Below, in pieces: positions 34,025 to 46,203 of a stretch of 64,000 nt of DNA. Position 1 is the first letter of the stretch. Each line of letters begins with the position of its first letter. A program made the position numbers and the translations under genes. Below the pieces are notes generated by a model. It worked only from the letters and a program-made list of their open reading frames with translations. It did no database searches and was not told the DNA's origin. Origin of the DNA: Ichthyophis bannanicus (Eukaryota; Chordata; Amphibia; Gymnophiona; Ichthyophiidae); the NCBI GenBank assembly GCA_033557465.1, contig CM066044.1, positions 193,370,184 through 193,434,183 on the forward strand, in the 5' to 3' direction.

Positions 34025-35720
34025 TCAGACTAGGCTGCCAACTGAGAATGGAAAGGCTTGTGAGAACAGATGAGTTTTAAGCAAAGCTTTGAATCTAGGG
34101 AGGGAAGTTTCGAGATGGAGATCTGGAGGGGGGTCATTCCATAGTTTTGATGTGAGAAAATAAAAAGCAGAGTGTTGGGTTGACTTGAGTCTTGCTTGTG
34201 AGGCTGGGGGGAGATGGAGGCGATTGGCATGCAAAGAACGAAGAACCTGGTAGGGGGTGTGAAGAGTGATGAGAGAGGAGAGTTATGAAGGGAGCCCAGT
34301 TTGGATGGCTTTATGCATCAAAATCAGAACTTTATTGTGGATTTTGAAAGAAACAGGGAGCCAGTGTTGCTGATACAGAAGGAGGGAAATGTGATCAGAC
34401 TGAGAAGTGTGGGTGAGAATGCGAACTGCTGAGATTTGGACACATTGAAGCTGTTTGATTTCATAGTTGGGCAGACTCACGAAGACCATATTACAATTCA
34501 ACCTGGAGATGATGAGACTGTGACAAGAGCAGAGGGGGACAGAAAAACCTGAATAGAACGGATCTGCCACAGAGTGAAATAATGTTGCTGATATGATCAT
34601 GGAATGCCAAAACAGGGTCCATAGTTACCTCCAGGTAGCTGCAGGAAGCAGTCAGAGTGATAGGAGAACCATCTAAGATGGGTGAACATGTTAAAGACTG
34701 AGCAGAAGAGGATAGCAGATAGCTGTAGTTTTCTGGAGGTTTATGCTTGTTTATGTTTATTTTTATTTGATATACCGCCCTTTTGGAAAAAACAGAGCGG
34801 TTTACAGTATACAAAAACTTCATAAAGAAAGGCACAAGGCCAGAAGGAGGAAAAAGGAAGTTACAATTGTTGATAGAGAGATAGGAGAGAGAAGGAGGGT
34901 CGGACAAGACAGAGGATTGGGTCATACAAAGGGGGAAGGAAAGTCGAAGGCAAGGGAAAAGAGATGTGTCTTCAGATCACGCTTGAAGGTGAGATGGTGG
35001 GACTCTAGACGAAGGGAGGTGGGAAGCGAGTTCCAGAGGGCTGGACCTACAAAGAAGAAAGCTGAGGAGCGAGTGGACTGAAGATGTGCAAGGGAGGGGG
35101 AGGGAAGATGAAGGCGATTGAGATGAAATGAGCGAGGGGTGTGTCTAGGGGTATGGAAGGTAATGAGATCTGCCAGATACTGCGGCAGATTCAACAAGAG
35201 CTGATTGCCCTGTAACTATGAGCCAACAGCAGAGAGAGAGGCATTCAACAGGGAGAGATCAGGAGCCAAGGGATCAGTATGAAGAGTTAATAGGAATATC
35301 GGCAGCATAGCAATATGCCGATATGCCAAACTGCTGAACCAGAAGAGCCAGTGGAGCCAGGAAAAAATTAATTAGGTGCAACTTGCAAGCACCAAACCCT
35401 GAGGAAACCCACAGTCAAGAGCATAGGAGGAAGAAGTAAGAGAGTTAAAAGGAGCATAACCACCGAAGAACTGTGCCCCGAAGTCCAATATCGGCAAGAC
35501 AAGAGAGAAGAAGAGTGTGATTTATCAAGTCGAAAGCGGAGGAAAGAGCCAAAGACACCAAAAGAGAAACATTGCCCCTGTCAAAAGATTGGTGAACTTC
35601 GCTGAGGAGAGAAATGAGAATAGTTTTGGTGCTATGCAAAGGGTAAAAACCAGATTGACGGGGGTGAGAGTCTGCATCTATAAAAGAGAGCTCTACCTCT
35701 GTCCTTTGTAACCTATGCAT
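34025..35720 (-). pseudogene. L2-like LINE ORF2 remnant, split by a second L2
   Basis: Minus-strand readings follow the L2 order. 35720-35445 has an RT fragment (QSGFYPLHSTKT, LALSSAFDLINH, with the palm Asp-containing FD.INH). 34925-34600 has the part around LEVTMDPVLAFHDHISN. 34600-34283 has LNCNMVFVSLP and DHISLLLYQQHWLPV. 34234-34025 has the terminal LWNDPPPDL and FKALLKTHLF. It is broken by stops and by the younger L2 3' copy at 34740-35197. Confidence 0.7.
34740..35197 (-). mobile_element. Nested 5'-truncated L2-like LINE
   Basis: It contains its own C-terminus (ALWNSLPTSLRLESHH, FKRDLKTHLFSLAF) and a 3' end with 'aaccgctctgttttttcc' paired with 'gggcggtatatcaaat'. It lies between two halves of an older L2 in the same orientation, so it inserted later. 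Confidence 0.65.
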
Positions 35721-37002
35721 GCTCTACCCCAGACATTCTAGACTGGTCACATAAGTGTTATGTTACTGAAAGTGCTGAACTACATAACTGGAGCTTCTGG
35801 TATTGCAAAATATTGTTAGGAAATGCTGTGCTTGTATAAGGGATGCACAGCAAAATCTGAACTAACTACGGAGAGATTGCAACTGTGTTCATATACCTCA
35901 GAACCTGGACATGTTCCATCACTCAGAATACTGCTTGATGATGTTAAAAAAACAAACCCAAAATAACCTTAAACTTCAGATTTTGGCATTGTTTAGTGGA
36001 GTAACCATGATCAGTTCAATTCATAGATGTCAAGGAAATAATTTATTCTTTAATATTCCTTGAAAGGCATGCACAGCTACTGTACCCTCATACAGTGGCT
36101 TGATCTCATTGGGGCAGCAGTGGGATCTACGAGAAGTGAACCTTATATTTGGTAAATATTCTCCTTGGTTGTCAACCAATGATGGGTTTATTCTTGAGGG
36201 AGAGCCTGCATTACATGCATGAGGTCCGGCTGGCCTTGCCATGGCAGACCACCTCCAAAATCCTCTAGATTTGCTTCTAGAATATAGATTTTTGTTTTGT
36301 TTTGTATTTTTGCCTTTAAGAGGTTTTTGTTTTGCTGTAGTTTTGCACAGTGTTCCTAGGGCTGGCAATAGCATAGGATCCCAAAGATATGCCTTAATGC
36401 AGGTTTTACCATCAATTACCAAGGAATTTTGAATAAAACACACGAAGTGACATTTTAGAAAGGGCATCCAAGTGTAATCTGGGGCATTCAGGACAAAACG
36501 TGCAGGAAAATGACATCTATTTTTCAGCCTTATTTTAGAAACATAGACACTCTGACATGGATGCCAAAGCTGGTATCCACATAGACGTTCCCACTACAAA
36601 CACTTGGAGTGAGGGCATCTAGCTCATGCTAGTTTACACCCATCAGTGTGGTACAACAAAAACAAGAGCCCCCATTCTCTGTTAGTGCTCATTGTCAACA
36701 TGGAAAATACAGGAGGTATGAGTGTACCTCCTCCTCCACACCCTCTGGCATCGGTGTAATGTGCCTTCTTACTTTGGGGGGGGGAGACAGGATAAGGAAG
36801 TCATACTGGCAGTGGGAGCAGGGGGACCAGTTCACCATTAGTCCCTACAACATGGGGGTGGTGGTGCACATTGCCCCCCCCCCATGTCCCCCCCCTCCCC
36901 CCAAAAAACCCCTACACCTATGCCTTCTGGATGTTTGGGCAGCAAAATGAGCACTTTTCCAGTTCCTGGAACAGGTATAAACTTGGATGCAACTCAGGAT
37001 GT
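35721..37002. other. No recognised gene
   Basis: A 145-codon minus-strand frame (36467-36030) has no recognisable domain. The words around 36190-36280 are complex and could be conserved non-coding DNA. A C-rich block lies at 36870-36905. Confidence 0.35.
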
Positions 37003-37010
37003 ATATATAG

Positions 37011-38008
37011 CAGTGGTTCTCAACTTGTGGGCCACGGACCAAAGGTGGGCCGTGACAGGGAGTATTGTGGGCCGCGCTGAAGTCTCAAAGCAACAAGAAA
37101 ATAGTGAAAAAAGTAGATAAAATAAAAAATTAATCTGCATTTTTCACGCAATGCATAGTGGCAGACTTCACAGATGCAACCCGCAGAATTGTAGATCGCT
37201 TTATTAAGATGTCCACATTGCAGCTGTAAGAACAGTTTCAGTGTATCAGCTGGAAAATCAGGCAGCTGATGCTGCACATAGGTAACCTTTCCAATCAAAG
37301 ATGGGGAGGGCGGAGTAAACATAGGCTACTGATGCGGCAAGCGATCATGTGACAGATTGAAGCAGCGTGGACTGGTGTAATAAAAGAGCATCTGACATCT
37401 CTTGCTGAATATTTCGACAAATACTTCACATCCCAAGACATTGAAGCTTATGACTGGATTCGTAATCCTTTTCAGTGTGCATTCTCTGAATTAACCGGTC
37501 GTGCACAAGAAGAATTAGCGGAGCTGTCTAGCGATTGCACATTACAAATCAAATTTAACAACCCCGCTTTGGATATCTCTTCCTTTTGGTGCACTGTTTC
37601 GCTGGAATATTCATTGTTGTCAGCCCTGGCGATGAAAGTTCTTCTACCTTTTTCAACAACTTATTTATGCGAGGTTTCATTTTCTGCATTGACTGCCATG
37701 AAAACCAAATATTGGTCAAGAATGAACGTGGAGGATGATCTTTGAGTGTGTTTGTCACAAATTCCAGTCAGAATAGACATGCTATCCAACCAGAAACGGT
37801 GCCATCTTTAACAATAAACGAAAATAAAAAGAACTTTTGTGTACCAATCAATATGCAGTAAAACATGTAGAGAAAAATATAACATAATACTTTATAAAGT
37901 TAAATATAAAGCACTTTATTAGTTTATTAACTTTATTTAACATGTGGGCCGCAAAAATGTTTGAATTTTAAATGTGGGCCTTGCAGCAAAAGGGTCTGAG
38001 AACCACTG
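37011..38008 (+). mobile_element. hAT element, internally deleted, with perfect 8-bp target duplication
   Basis: The ends are 'cagtggttctcaac' and 'ctgagaaccactg', a standard hAT inverted terminus. ATATATAG directly precedes the left end (37003-37010) and directly follows the right end (38009-38016), an exact 8-base target site duplication. The interior retains only the 3' part of a transposase gene. It lies downstream of the PRR35-like gene's last coding exon. Confidence 0.92.
37384..37745 (+). pseudogene. hAT transposase C-terminal dimerisation domain remnant
   Basis: Plus-strand reading gives EYFDKYFTSQDIEAYDWIRN, then FWCTVSLEYSLLSALAMKV and LLPFSTTYLCEVSFSALTAM, and then KTKYWSRMNVEDDL before a stop at 37743. 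This is the hAT family dimerisation region, closest by recall to ZBED5/SCAND3-like transposases. The usual Arg after DDL has become TGA. The DNA-binding BED finger and most of the catalytic core are deleted. Confidence 0.85.
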
Positions 38009-38016
38009 ATATATAG

Positions 38017-39167
38017 GGCATGCCTGAAATCAGGCAAAGATGTCCAGATTCTTGGGAATGCTCTGGACACACCTACACCATGACCCATTCCCACTTGGAC
38101 ATCATCATGCCTGTTTTCAGACATCCAAACCACTTTCTAAAATGGCTCTGGGACAACTCTGCTCGCTGGAGAACTTTATGACTGTTTTCAGACATCCAAA
38201 GCATGAGTAAGGCTTCTAAAATAATTCCCTTAATTACTTGGTATGCCCTCCTCTCTCTCTCTGTTTACCTTCCTTAATGGTTTCTTTTTCCAGTACCACT
38301 TTGATGCAAAGTGCTTCATTCTCCCTTGATTCTAACCCAGAGGTGACTAACCTGCATATTGTATAGTTGTTCAAAGTGGGGATATGCAAAAGGTTGCTAA
38401 ATGATCCTGTTCCTTACTATTAAAGATGGTAGTAGCCATTTATTTAGATATCCAACCTGCCTGAAAATCTCTACTTTAAGGCTCGACTTCTTCTCCTCTT
38501 ATTAGGCAAGTTCTTGATAGCCCCTGCTGAAGTCAGACATTCCAGCCTTCCAAGCTGGTGATCTGAGCATGAAAATGAGTGATTATCTTTGGATCTCATG
38601 CCTTTCAACTCAACATGGAGCCCTGTTCCTGTAGCAGGAAGATGGACAACTTTAGCTCCAACTCGTAGTGCAAGTTGGAATATTCAAGATTCCAAGGGTG
38701 CTCTGTTTTACTGAAATTCCTAAACCAAGGCTAAGCCCTGTATTGATTCCAGGTGTACCTAGTGTATGTAAGTGTCAGTGAGAGTAATCCTTATTTGGTG
38801 AGCAAGAATCTTGGGCGAGGAAAGAAATCTTGTCTAGAATCTCTGGTGCCATCTCCTCTCAGTAATCTAGGACTATAGCACCTGATAACCAGAATTAAAA
38901 AATGCTGTTTATGTCTGATATGCATAGTTTTCCTTTTAATTAAATACACTTTTTGACCTGTAGCATGTAAATGAGTTGAAAGACCCATGCACAGTCATAA
39001 GTGGAAAATAAGTTGAGTTCAGTGATGTAGTAAGTTGTAAATTGTGTTGCTGTTTGATTTGCCATCTGCTGCATCTTTTTCAGTAGGAAAATGAAGTCAT
39101 TCTGTTTGAATATGTAAAAGGTACCACAGTAAATCTAGCAATGACAGTGGCTGATGGCATAACAATG
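38017..39167 (-). other. Downstream of PRR35-like stop; probable 3' UTR, end not located
   Basis: No repeat is recognised. On the minus strand an AATAAA occurs near 38437-38442 ('ctaaataaatggc'), a candidate but unproven polyadenylation signal about 730 bases past the stop. Confidence 0.35.
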
Positions 39168-40095
39168 TTAGTCTGTATTTAAAGGACTTGGGAGGCAAAT
39201 GGTTTCAGACTCAGTGGGGCTATTGCCTCCACATGATATGGAACAATGTCTATCTCTGATGTTCATTTGCTCTTCCTCAGGTGGAAGAAGCTGTTGATGG
39301 CCTTGGGTGGCATTATTAGATCTCCCGTCTGTGCATAGCAGGACGCTAGAGTCTGCCTCACACTTGGTGGTATGGCTGTAGTAGGGTTCAATGACATGTC
39401 GCAGCTCCAGAGGGACATTGATAAAAGTTGAAGTCTGTCCCCTCAATCTGCTATGGTGTACCTTTGAGGATGGTTGCTGGTCTTCTGACTGGCTCATCTT
39501 CATCAGATGATCAAAGGTCTTATTCTCCGACTCTGCGACACACCTTGGCATTTTGTCAGCATTCATATTTGTACCAGCAACAGCGAGGCTGATATTGGTA
39601 CCATGGTCCTTGCATTGGAACCTTGTATCGTCATTCAGTGGTTTGAATGACTCATTTCTGACTTGGTATGACTTTTCAAATCCACTCTGTGACCTTTTCA
39701 TTGAGAGGTCTAAGGGTCCATCAGGAGGTCTGGTAGCATTTTCCAAAGTCTGATGGATATGGTAGAGCTCCTTTCGAATTTTGAATAGTTGTGCCTTCAA
39801 CTCTTTTTGACCAGTGTTATTCTCTTTTGCCATGTCAGAAAGTTTCTTTTCTACTTCTTGATATTCTTCCAGGGTCTTTGATAGACCCCAGTTGAGTATA
39901 GTGGCAGCTTCTGAATCTTTTGAAATTTCACGTTCTTGATTCTGCTTGCAGGCTGACAAGCCATTTGTGGTAATTCTAGAAGCTGGAGATTCTGGATAGA
40001 TGGCCTTTTCATGAGTTTCAGGCATGCGGGGAATTTTATATTCCTGTTTCCACTGGTCAAAAGACTTTAGCAATTGTGGAGTGTCTTGCAAACTA
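39168..40095 (-). CDS. PRR35: PRR35-like gene, last coding exon
   Basis: On the minus strand the exon opens after a good acceptor (tctatttcag|TAGTTTGCAAG). The first base completes the AG left by the upstream exon to make Ser, then SLQDTPQLLKSFDQWKQEYK follows without interruption to a TAA, giving 308 residues. About residues 614-659 of the joined protein form a likely coiled coil (LEEYQEVEKKLSDMAKE and KAQLFKIRKELYHIHQTLE). It is followed by GPLDLSMKR (PLDLS at 667-671), a CtBP-binding type motif of the kind ZNF750-family repressors use. The rest is polar and low in known domains. Human PRR35 is shorter, so this C-terminus may be expanded or lineage-specific. Confidence 0.8.
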
Positions 40096-40804
40096 CTGAA
40101 ATAGAAACCAATAATGTAAACAAATATATATTATAACCATGGTTTCTAACAATAAAGAGAAATAGGCAAAATTAACTGAATGTCATGGAGATTTTAACCA
40201 TGCAGAATGATGATTAGTTGAAAACAGCCTAACACCATATCCTAACAAGCTAACACACAACACGTACAAATCTGTGATGATGTATCAGTACAACTACTGA
40301 CGAAAGATAAGGACATTTTCTGTTATCTTGAGTAGTAACACTTTTGGAGACAGAGGCTTCAGTGTCAGCAGGTACTCACTAAATTAGGCCAAATAAAAAA
40401 ACTGAGTCCTCATCTAATCTTATGAAAATTAGTTTTTTTGTCGGACACCAAATAAATCACCCAGTATCTAGTCTGTTGACTGGGTTACCCATCTGGTCCT
40501 TTTTAATAAAATTTCTAATAAAAATAATCTTTTTGTAAAAGAACTCTGTTCTTTACTCACCATCAAACAGCTTCAAGAAAATATCCAAAACATTGTCACT
40601 GATTTGCTTCTTTTAATATCCATTTGCAGCTACTTTGTAACTACTTCAATCAAATTCCAGTGCTGCACTACTAATCTCAATTCATATTTACTGTCTCATA
40701 TACAAAATAAACTGATCATGTACTTCATCCACAATATTACCCCCCTTTCTTTTGTTTATTTATATATTTTCAATCACAGGGCTACCCGACACAGCGCTGA
40801 ATTA

Positions 40805-41383
40805 GGGGCATGTTTACTAAGCTATGCTATCTGTCAATGTGAGCTGTGGGCTCACGTTAACAGATAGCACACAGGGTCGCTTTTACCTGCTGCCCATTGG
40901 TAAAAGCGACCTTGAGCATGGGCAAACAACTTGCATCTGGGCCATTGCGGTCATGCCCTTCTCTTCTGCTGCTGGGGGGGAGGAGAGAAGCCCATTTTCC
41001 AAAGTTTGCCCAGGACCCCATAAGAGGTTCGAGCAGCCCTAATAGTACAGAGAAAATACAGACAATGCAGCGATTTTCTGCACTATCTGAAGAGACTACG
41101 GTACCTGTAAGAGTGGGTGGGATAGGGGTGGAACCATGAGCATGTCTGCAGTCACCATCAAAGTTGCAGACAGAGCCGACGCAGACAACACCGCCTCAGT
41201 GGGTGGCGTTATGTGACTCCATGGTGCTGCTGGGCCACAACCTTTGCAATTTCAGGATGTTACTGCTGGGGAGATGCTGTACATGCCCGTAACAGCGTAT
41301 TGTTTTTGCAGCTCACATGGTGCTATTTTTACTATAACTGTGCTTTAGCTGCAAAAGCCTAATGCAGTTCAGTAAACATACCC
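40805..41383. mobile_element. MITE with GGGCATGTTTACTAA ends
   Basis: It starts 'ggggcatgtttactaagc' and ends 'ttcagtaaacataccc', imperfect inverted ends 579 bases apart. Just inside the left end, 'tatctgtcaatgtgagctg' is followed by its inverse 'cacgttaacagata'. No coding capacity. Confidence 0.65.
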
Positions 41384-41859
41384 TTTATTTACCCACTGCT
41401 CATCTATTCCATCGTCTTTTAACAATTTGAAGTAACACAAATTCTACAGGGTTGTTTTCCTTCCTGTTGAAGCCTAACAAAGCTTTCATAATATACCTTC
41501 CCTTTGCTCACCCCATCCAACCAAAGTCCTTGAACTAAGACTGCTTTACCACAGTACAATGCTGCTAAGGTCTGATTTACTCAATCTTTTAAAAACTTAA
41601 AAAAATTTAAATACAAAATATTTGCAAAGTAGTCTATAGTGTACCATGATGAAAATAAGTTGTACTGGACTTTTATTTGTGGAATCCACAAATTGAATTA
41701 TTGAATACAAAGCAGTACTGAAATGGAGAACATGCTGTTTTAAGGGGCCGTTTGCATTATGAGACCAAAGGTACGTAAGATCTGCCATTAGAGTTGTGTT
41801 CTGTCAGTGGGAGATTTGTGCAAAACTTCCTGAGAAATCAGCAGCTTGTTTATCATTTA

Positions 41860-42025
41860 ATCTCCAGGAACAAGCAGGAATGAGTCTTCACATATGGGTA
41901 TCGTCGGTACCAACGGAGCCTGCGCGGGAACGCTCCCCAGCGTCCAGTAAGAAAGCTTTTGGGAGCATCCCACAGCGCCTGCGCACTGCCTTCCCGCCTT
42001 TCCCAACTGCCTCTCTCCAGTTCTT
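41860..42025 (+). repeat. DIRS-C left inverted terminal repeat
   Basis: 'atctccaggaacaagcagg' through 'ccaactgcctctctccag'. There is no partner on the right because the element is truncated. Confidence 0.85.
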
Positions 42026-42242
42026 CTTTTCCACGGAGCCAGCAGGTCGAGTTCCTGTCACCGCAGAAGAAGTTCTTTATTTTTTCTTTATTCTTTTGTG
42101 TCGCGTCTGCCTTCTTCGACGTCGGACCGGTACCGCCGGTCTTTTCTTTTCTTTCTTTAAAAAAAAACCAAAAAAAAAACCCTTATACTTTCTTCACTGT
42201 GCATTTTAGTTTTTGGGCCTTAGGCCTAAAAATTTTCTCCTC

Positions 42243-44074
42243 ATGGAGAAGCCCGCCTCCGGGTTTAAAAAGTGCACAAAATGTGGCGGTACTATTTCTG
42301 TCACCGACATCCATGATTGGTGTCTAAAATGTTTGGGTCCTGACCATTCCATCATGGATTGTGTGTCCTGTACCATGATGTCTAAAAGAGGTCGGCAGAA
42401 CCGAGCAGCCAAGCTCAGTACCCTGTTTCCCTCTGATGCAGCTTCGGTGGCATCGACGTCTTCCAGGGCTGCTTCTTCCTCCCATGGATCTCAGGTAACC
42501 AAGCATAAATCTGGCCGGTCCTCGAAGGGCAAATCTCCCTCTAAGCATCGAGATGCTTCCTGGCTTGTCCTCGAGGACTCCGCACCGGCAAAGTTACCCC
42601 GGCGGGAAGTTCCGGCTTCCAAAGCATTGTCTATGTGGTCACAGGTTGACATCGATGGCTCGGCCTCGACCGATCACCTGTTGCCGTGTTCTGGGGTACC
42701 GGTGGCTCCCACTGGTACCAACATCCAGACTTTGGTGGCATCGATGGATCAGAAGATTCTGACCATGCAGCGCACCCTGACAGCATTCATGCAGGCTGCG
42801 ACGCCTCCGGTACCGCAACAATCCCCGTTGCTGGTACCGGCTCCGGCATCATTCCCGGTGCCGGTACCGATTGCATCGACATCGGCTTCGGTGTCGACTG
42901 CAACGGTACCCTGTCCTATGATGCCCATCGGTACCGAACCGGTACCGGTTACTCCCGATGTCGATCCCACTCGGTACGCATATCAGGCTTTACAGGAGCA
43001 TCCAGACAGGCGATACTTCGATTCCTCCAAAGACTCTGACGAGTCCAAAGGATCGGTCAGGCATCGATACTTCTTCCTCAGGAGTTGTCTTCTCCTAAAC
43101 GAAGAATGTCTCCTCCAGAAGACTTGTCTAGGGGCCTCTCCATCACAGTGGCCCCTGAGTCAGAGCCTAGAGCCAAGCAGCTGGATATTCTACAATATCC
43201 TAAGGCTCCTAAAGAGGCAGCTACTTTACCTGTTCATGAGATTTTGTATGATCTCATGTTGAGCATGTGGGAGACACCTCTTACTACCTCTCCTCATTCT
43301 CGCAGGTTAGACACCATGTATCGTGTCCCTCCTTGTCCTGGCTTTCATAAGACTCAGCTTCCTCACCACTCTATTGTGGTAGAGTCTGCCATGGAAAGAT
43401 AAAGAGTGCAAAAAGACACTCATCCAATCCTAGGATGCAGTGCAGAATGCAGGACCCTAGATTCTTTTGGCCGTAGGGTTTTTCAAGTATCTATGCTAGC
43501 TGCCAGAATCAACTCCTATAGTCTCTATATAGGGATGTTTCTAAAGGAAGTCACAGATCATCTGCAGACTTTAACCCCTTTTATTTCAGAAGATAAAAGG
43601 CAGGAGTTTCTCACTTGGCTCAAACATGCCCAGGATGTTTCCAAATTTTCCAACCGTGCAGCCTTTGACTCTTTTGAGTGTGTAAGCAGAGCCTCGGCTA
43701 TTGCCATAGGTGCACACAGAATTGCTTGGCTACAAGCTTCTGATTTGGAACTCTGGGTCCAAGATGAATTAGGAAATCTTCCTTGTACAGGTGAAAACCT
43801 TTTTGGCAAGGATTGGCAAGCAAAGGCCACTCAGATGGATGCTGAGAACTCCGCTTTGGATCGACTTTCAAAGTCCACCTCTGCTCCTGCTAAGAAAAGA
43901 TTGTTCAAAAAGACATCTTTTTCTAAAAAGGGACGATATTATCCTGCTTATGGTCAGCAGGCATCTTCTGCAGGTCGTTTTGCTGCAAAACGTCAGCAAC
44001 CACCTAAACAGGCCAAGTCAAAGGCTGCTAGGCCTTCCACGGCCCAGCAGCCTCAGCTTCCTCAGGGCCTTTGA
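42243..44074 (+). pseudogene. DIRS-C gag-like protein, LAP2-alpha-related (two breaks)
   Basis: The ATG at 42243 (in 'ctcctcatggagaag') starts MEKPASGFKKCTKCGGT with an intact zinc ribbon CTKC...CLKC and a basic stretch. Next comes a Ser/Pro/Thr/Val-rich spacer whose DNA is packed with GGTACCG words, then ALQEHPDRRYFDSS. The frame shifts near 43070 and continues from 43085 (SSPKRRMSPPEDL to VVESAM). A stop at 43400-43402 and a frame change follow, and the rest runs 43406-44074 (LDSFGRRVFQVSMLAARI, ASAIAIGAHRIAWLQASD, PCTGENLFGKD, Lys-rich end). The function is presumably the retroelement's own nucleoprotein (inference). The core resembles the LAP2-alpha-specific region. Confidence 0.78.
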
Positions 44075-45960
44075 CTTGCACCTAGAGAACTTAGCCTTTC
44101 TAGCTCTGGAAGAACCAGAGCCACTCACCATTCCAGGAAGGTTGGCTTACTTTGCTCCCAGATGGGAACAAATCACAGCAGAGCAATGGACCCTCTCTAT
44201 CATAAGGGAAGGTACAAGCTTCATTTCTTAAGCCTTCCTCCTCGCACCATGGTGAAACAGTTCAATTCTCCAACATCTCTCCTCAACCTTCTGGGTCAGG
44301 AGATTGCCACCCTTCTTGCCCAAGGGGCAATAGAAGAAGTACCTCTTCTTCAACAGGGCTCAGGGTTCTGCTCCCCTTATTTTCTTATCCCAAAGAAAAC
44401 AGGGGGCTACAGACCCATATTAGATCTCAGAGAATTGAACAAGTTTCTATTCAAAGAGAAATTCAAGATGATTTCTCTCGGTGCTCTGCTTCCATACCTT
44501 CAGAGTCAGGACTGGCTTTGTTCTCTAGATCTCAAGGATGCGTACACCCATGTCCTCATCCATCCAACACACAGAAGGTTCCTTCGGTTCCTTTTTCAGG
44601 GAAAGCACTACCAATACAGGGTGCTTCCGTTCGGTCTGGCCTCTGCACCAAGGGTGTTCACGAAATGCATGGCAGTAGTAGCTGCATTTCTACGCACTCT
44701 AGGAATATTTGTCTTCCCTTACCTGGACGACTGGCTCATTCGCGCTCCATCCCAGTCAGAGGCCCAGAATTGTCTAATCTGCACAATGCGTGTTCTCCAG
44801 TATTTGGGACTGGTAATAAACATCCCAAAATCAAATCTCACCCCTACTCCGTCTCTGGAGTTTATAGGGGCCTTTCTGGATACCACAACTGCAAGAGCCT
44901 ATCTTCTTCAGGCCCGTTGCCTACGATTAGCCTCCCAGATACAGTTAGTCCCATTTAACTGCTCGAGAGATGTTACAACTATTAGGCCACATGGCATCTA
45001 CCATGCACGTGGTTCCATATGCTCGCCTTCACATGAGGGCAGCTCAATGGACTTTGTCCACCCAATGGACTCAGGCATCTGGTTGCCTGTCAGACAAAAT
45101 AGCAAACTCCAGTCGCCTTTTTTGGGGTCTCCAGTGGTGGAAGCCCTCTCCAAATCTGTTGCTGGGGTCCCCTTTTCAACAGTCACTACCCCAAGCAACT
45201 CTTACAACAGATGCTTCTCCAATGGGTTGGGGAGCTCATCTGCAGGATCTCTCCACCCAGGGCATCTGGTCTCCACAGGAGACTTCTCTGCATATCAATC
45301 TCTTGGAACTCAGAGCAATATTCTTAGCTCTCAGAGTGTTCCATTACCTGCTCAGCTACAGGACAGTCCTCATCCATACGGACAACCAAGTAGCCATGTT
45401 CTATGTAAACAAGCAGGGCGGGACTGGCTCTCTGTCGCTTTGCAACGAAGCTTTGCAACTGTGGGCCTTCGCCAGAGAGCATCACATTCATCTTCTGGCA
45501 GTATATCTTCCAGGCGTTCAAAACTCTTGGGCAGACAGACTCAGTCGAGTTCTGCTTCCACACGAGTGGTCCCTCCACATGGACCAGGTAGCCAGGATTT
45601 TTCGAATTTGGGGAACCCCGGACATAGACCTCTTTGCAAGTCCGTGGAATGCCAAACTTCCCTGGTTCTGTTCCAGAATTCCATGTCAGGGAGTTCAGGC
45701 CAAGGATGCCTTCCTCCTTCACTAGGGTCAAGACTTCCTTTATGCCTTTCCACCCATTCCCCTAATTCCCAAAACACTATTCAAGCTTCAGAGAGATCAA
45801 GGAACCATGATCCTCATAGCACCACATTGGCCACGCCAAGTGTGGTATCCTCTACTTCTGCAACTTTCTCAAGCTCCTTCGCTGGACTTGGGCTCTGCAC
45901 CAGACCTTCTATCCCAGGAGGAGGGAACGTTGTGGCACCCAAACCCCCAGTCTCTTCATC
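44075..45960 (+). pseudogene. DIRS-C pol: reverse transcriptase and RNase H (frameshifted)
   Basis: After a short lead (LAFLALEEPEPLTIPGR) the frame shifts near 44200. The RT then runs from 44210 to about 44940 without a stop. Motifs are FLIPKKTGGYRPILDLRELN, SLDLKDAYTHV (motif A), VLPFGLASAPRVFTKCM (motif B) and YLDD at 44720-44731 (motif C, catalytic Asp pair intact). A frameshift near 44945 leads to the RNase H frame (44970-45725): TTDASPMGWGAHLQD, NLLELRAIFLALRVF, HTDNQVAMFYVNKQGG and NSWADRLSR. The post-RNase H region PDIDLFASPWNAKLP, which some authors annotate as methyltransferase-like in DIRS elements, follows. Further breaks near 45725. Confidence 0.82.
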
Positions 45961-46203
45961 TCAGGGCTTGGTTGCTGAAGGCCTAGACCTTCAAGGTTTT
46001 CATCTGTCTCAGCAAGTCAGAGATATTATTCATGCCTCTAGAAAGTCTTCTACTAGACGTTCCTATGCTTTCAAATGGAAAAGAGTTACCATTTGGTGTT
46101 CAGAGAAGGGTCTTAACCCTCTTGCAATACCTTTGAATTCTTTATTAGAGTATCTCCTGCATTTATCCCATGCAGGTCTTAAAACGAATTCAGTAAGAGT
46201 CCA
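45955..46203 (+). pseudogene. DIRS-C tyrosine recombinase N-terminus (truncated)
   Basis: It reads GLVAEGLDLQGFHLSQQVRD, then SRKSSTRRSYAFKWKRVTIW and LLEYLLHLSHAGLKTNSVRV. This is the SAM-like, core-binding N-terminal part of the recombinase. All catalytic residues (R, HxxR, Y) lie beyond the truncation at 46203 and are absent. Confidence 0.75.

Larger units (their letters stand above)
41860..46203 (+). mobile_element. DIRS-C: coding DIRS element, 3'-truncated
   Basis: The left ITR (41860-42025) is like the others with tcggtaccaa near its start. Gag, RT, RNase H and the start of the recombinase follow in the order seen in DIRS-D. Homology to DIRS-D stops abruptly after 'cagtaagagtcca' at 46203; everything beyond (rest of recombinase, ICR, right ITR) is missing and L2 sequence follows. 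Without its right end it cannot move. It is closely related to DIRS-D and is the better-preserved copy for gag and RT. Confidence 0.88.

Noticed and set aside
36030..36467. 145-codon minus-strand frame as a host exon
   Set aside because: No recognised domain and no clear acceptor/donor pair. Left as unassigned sequence.
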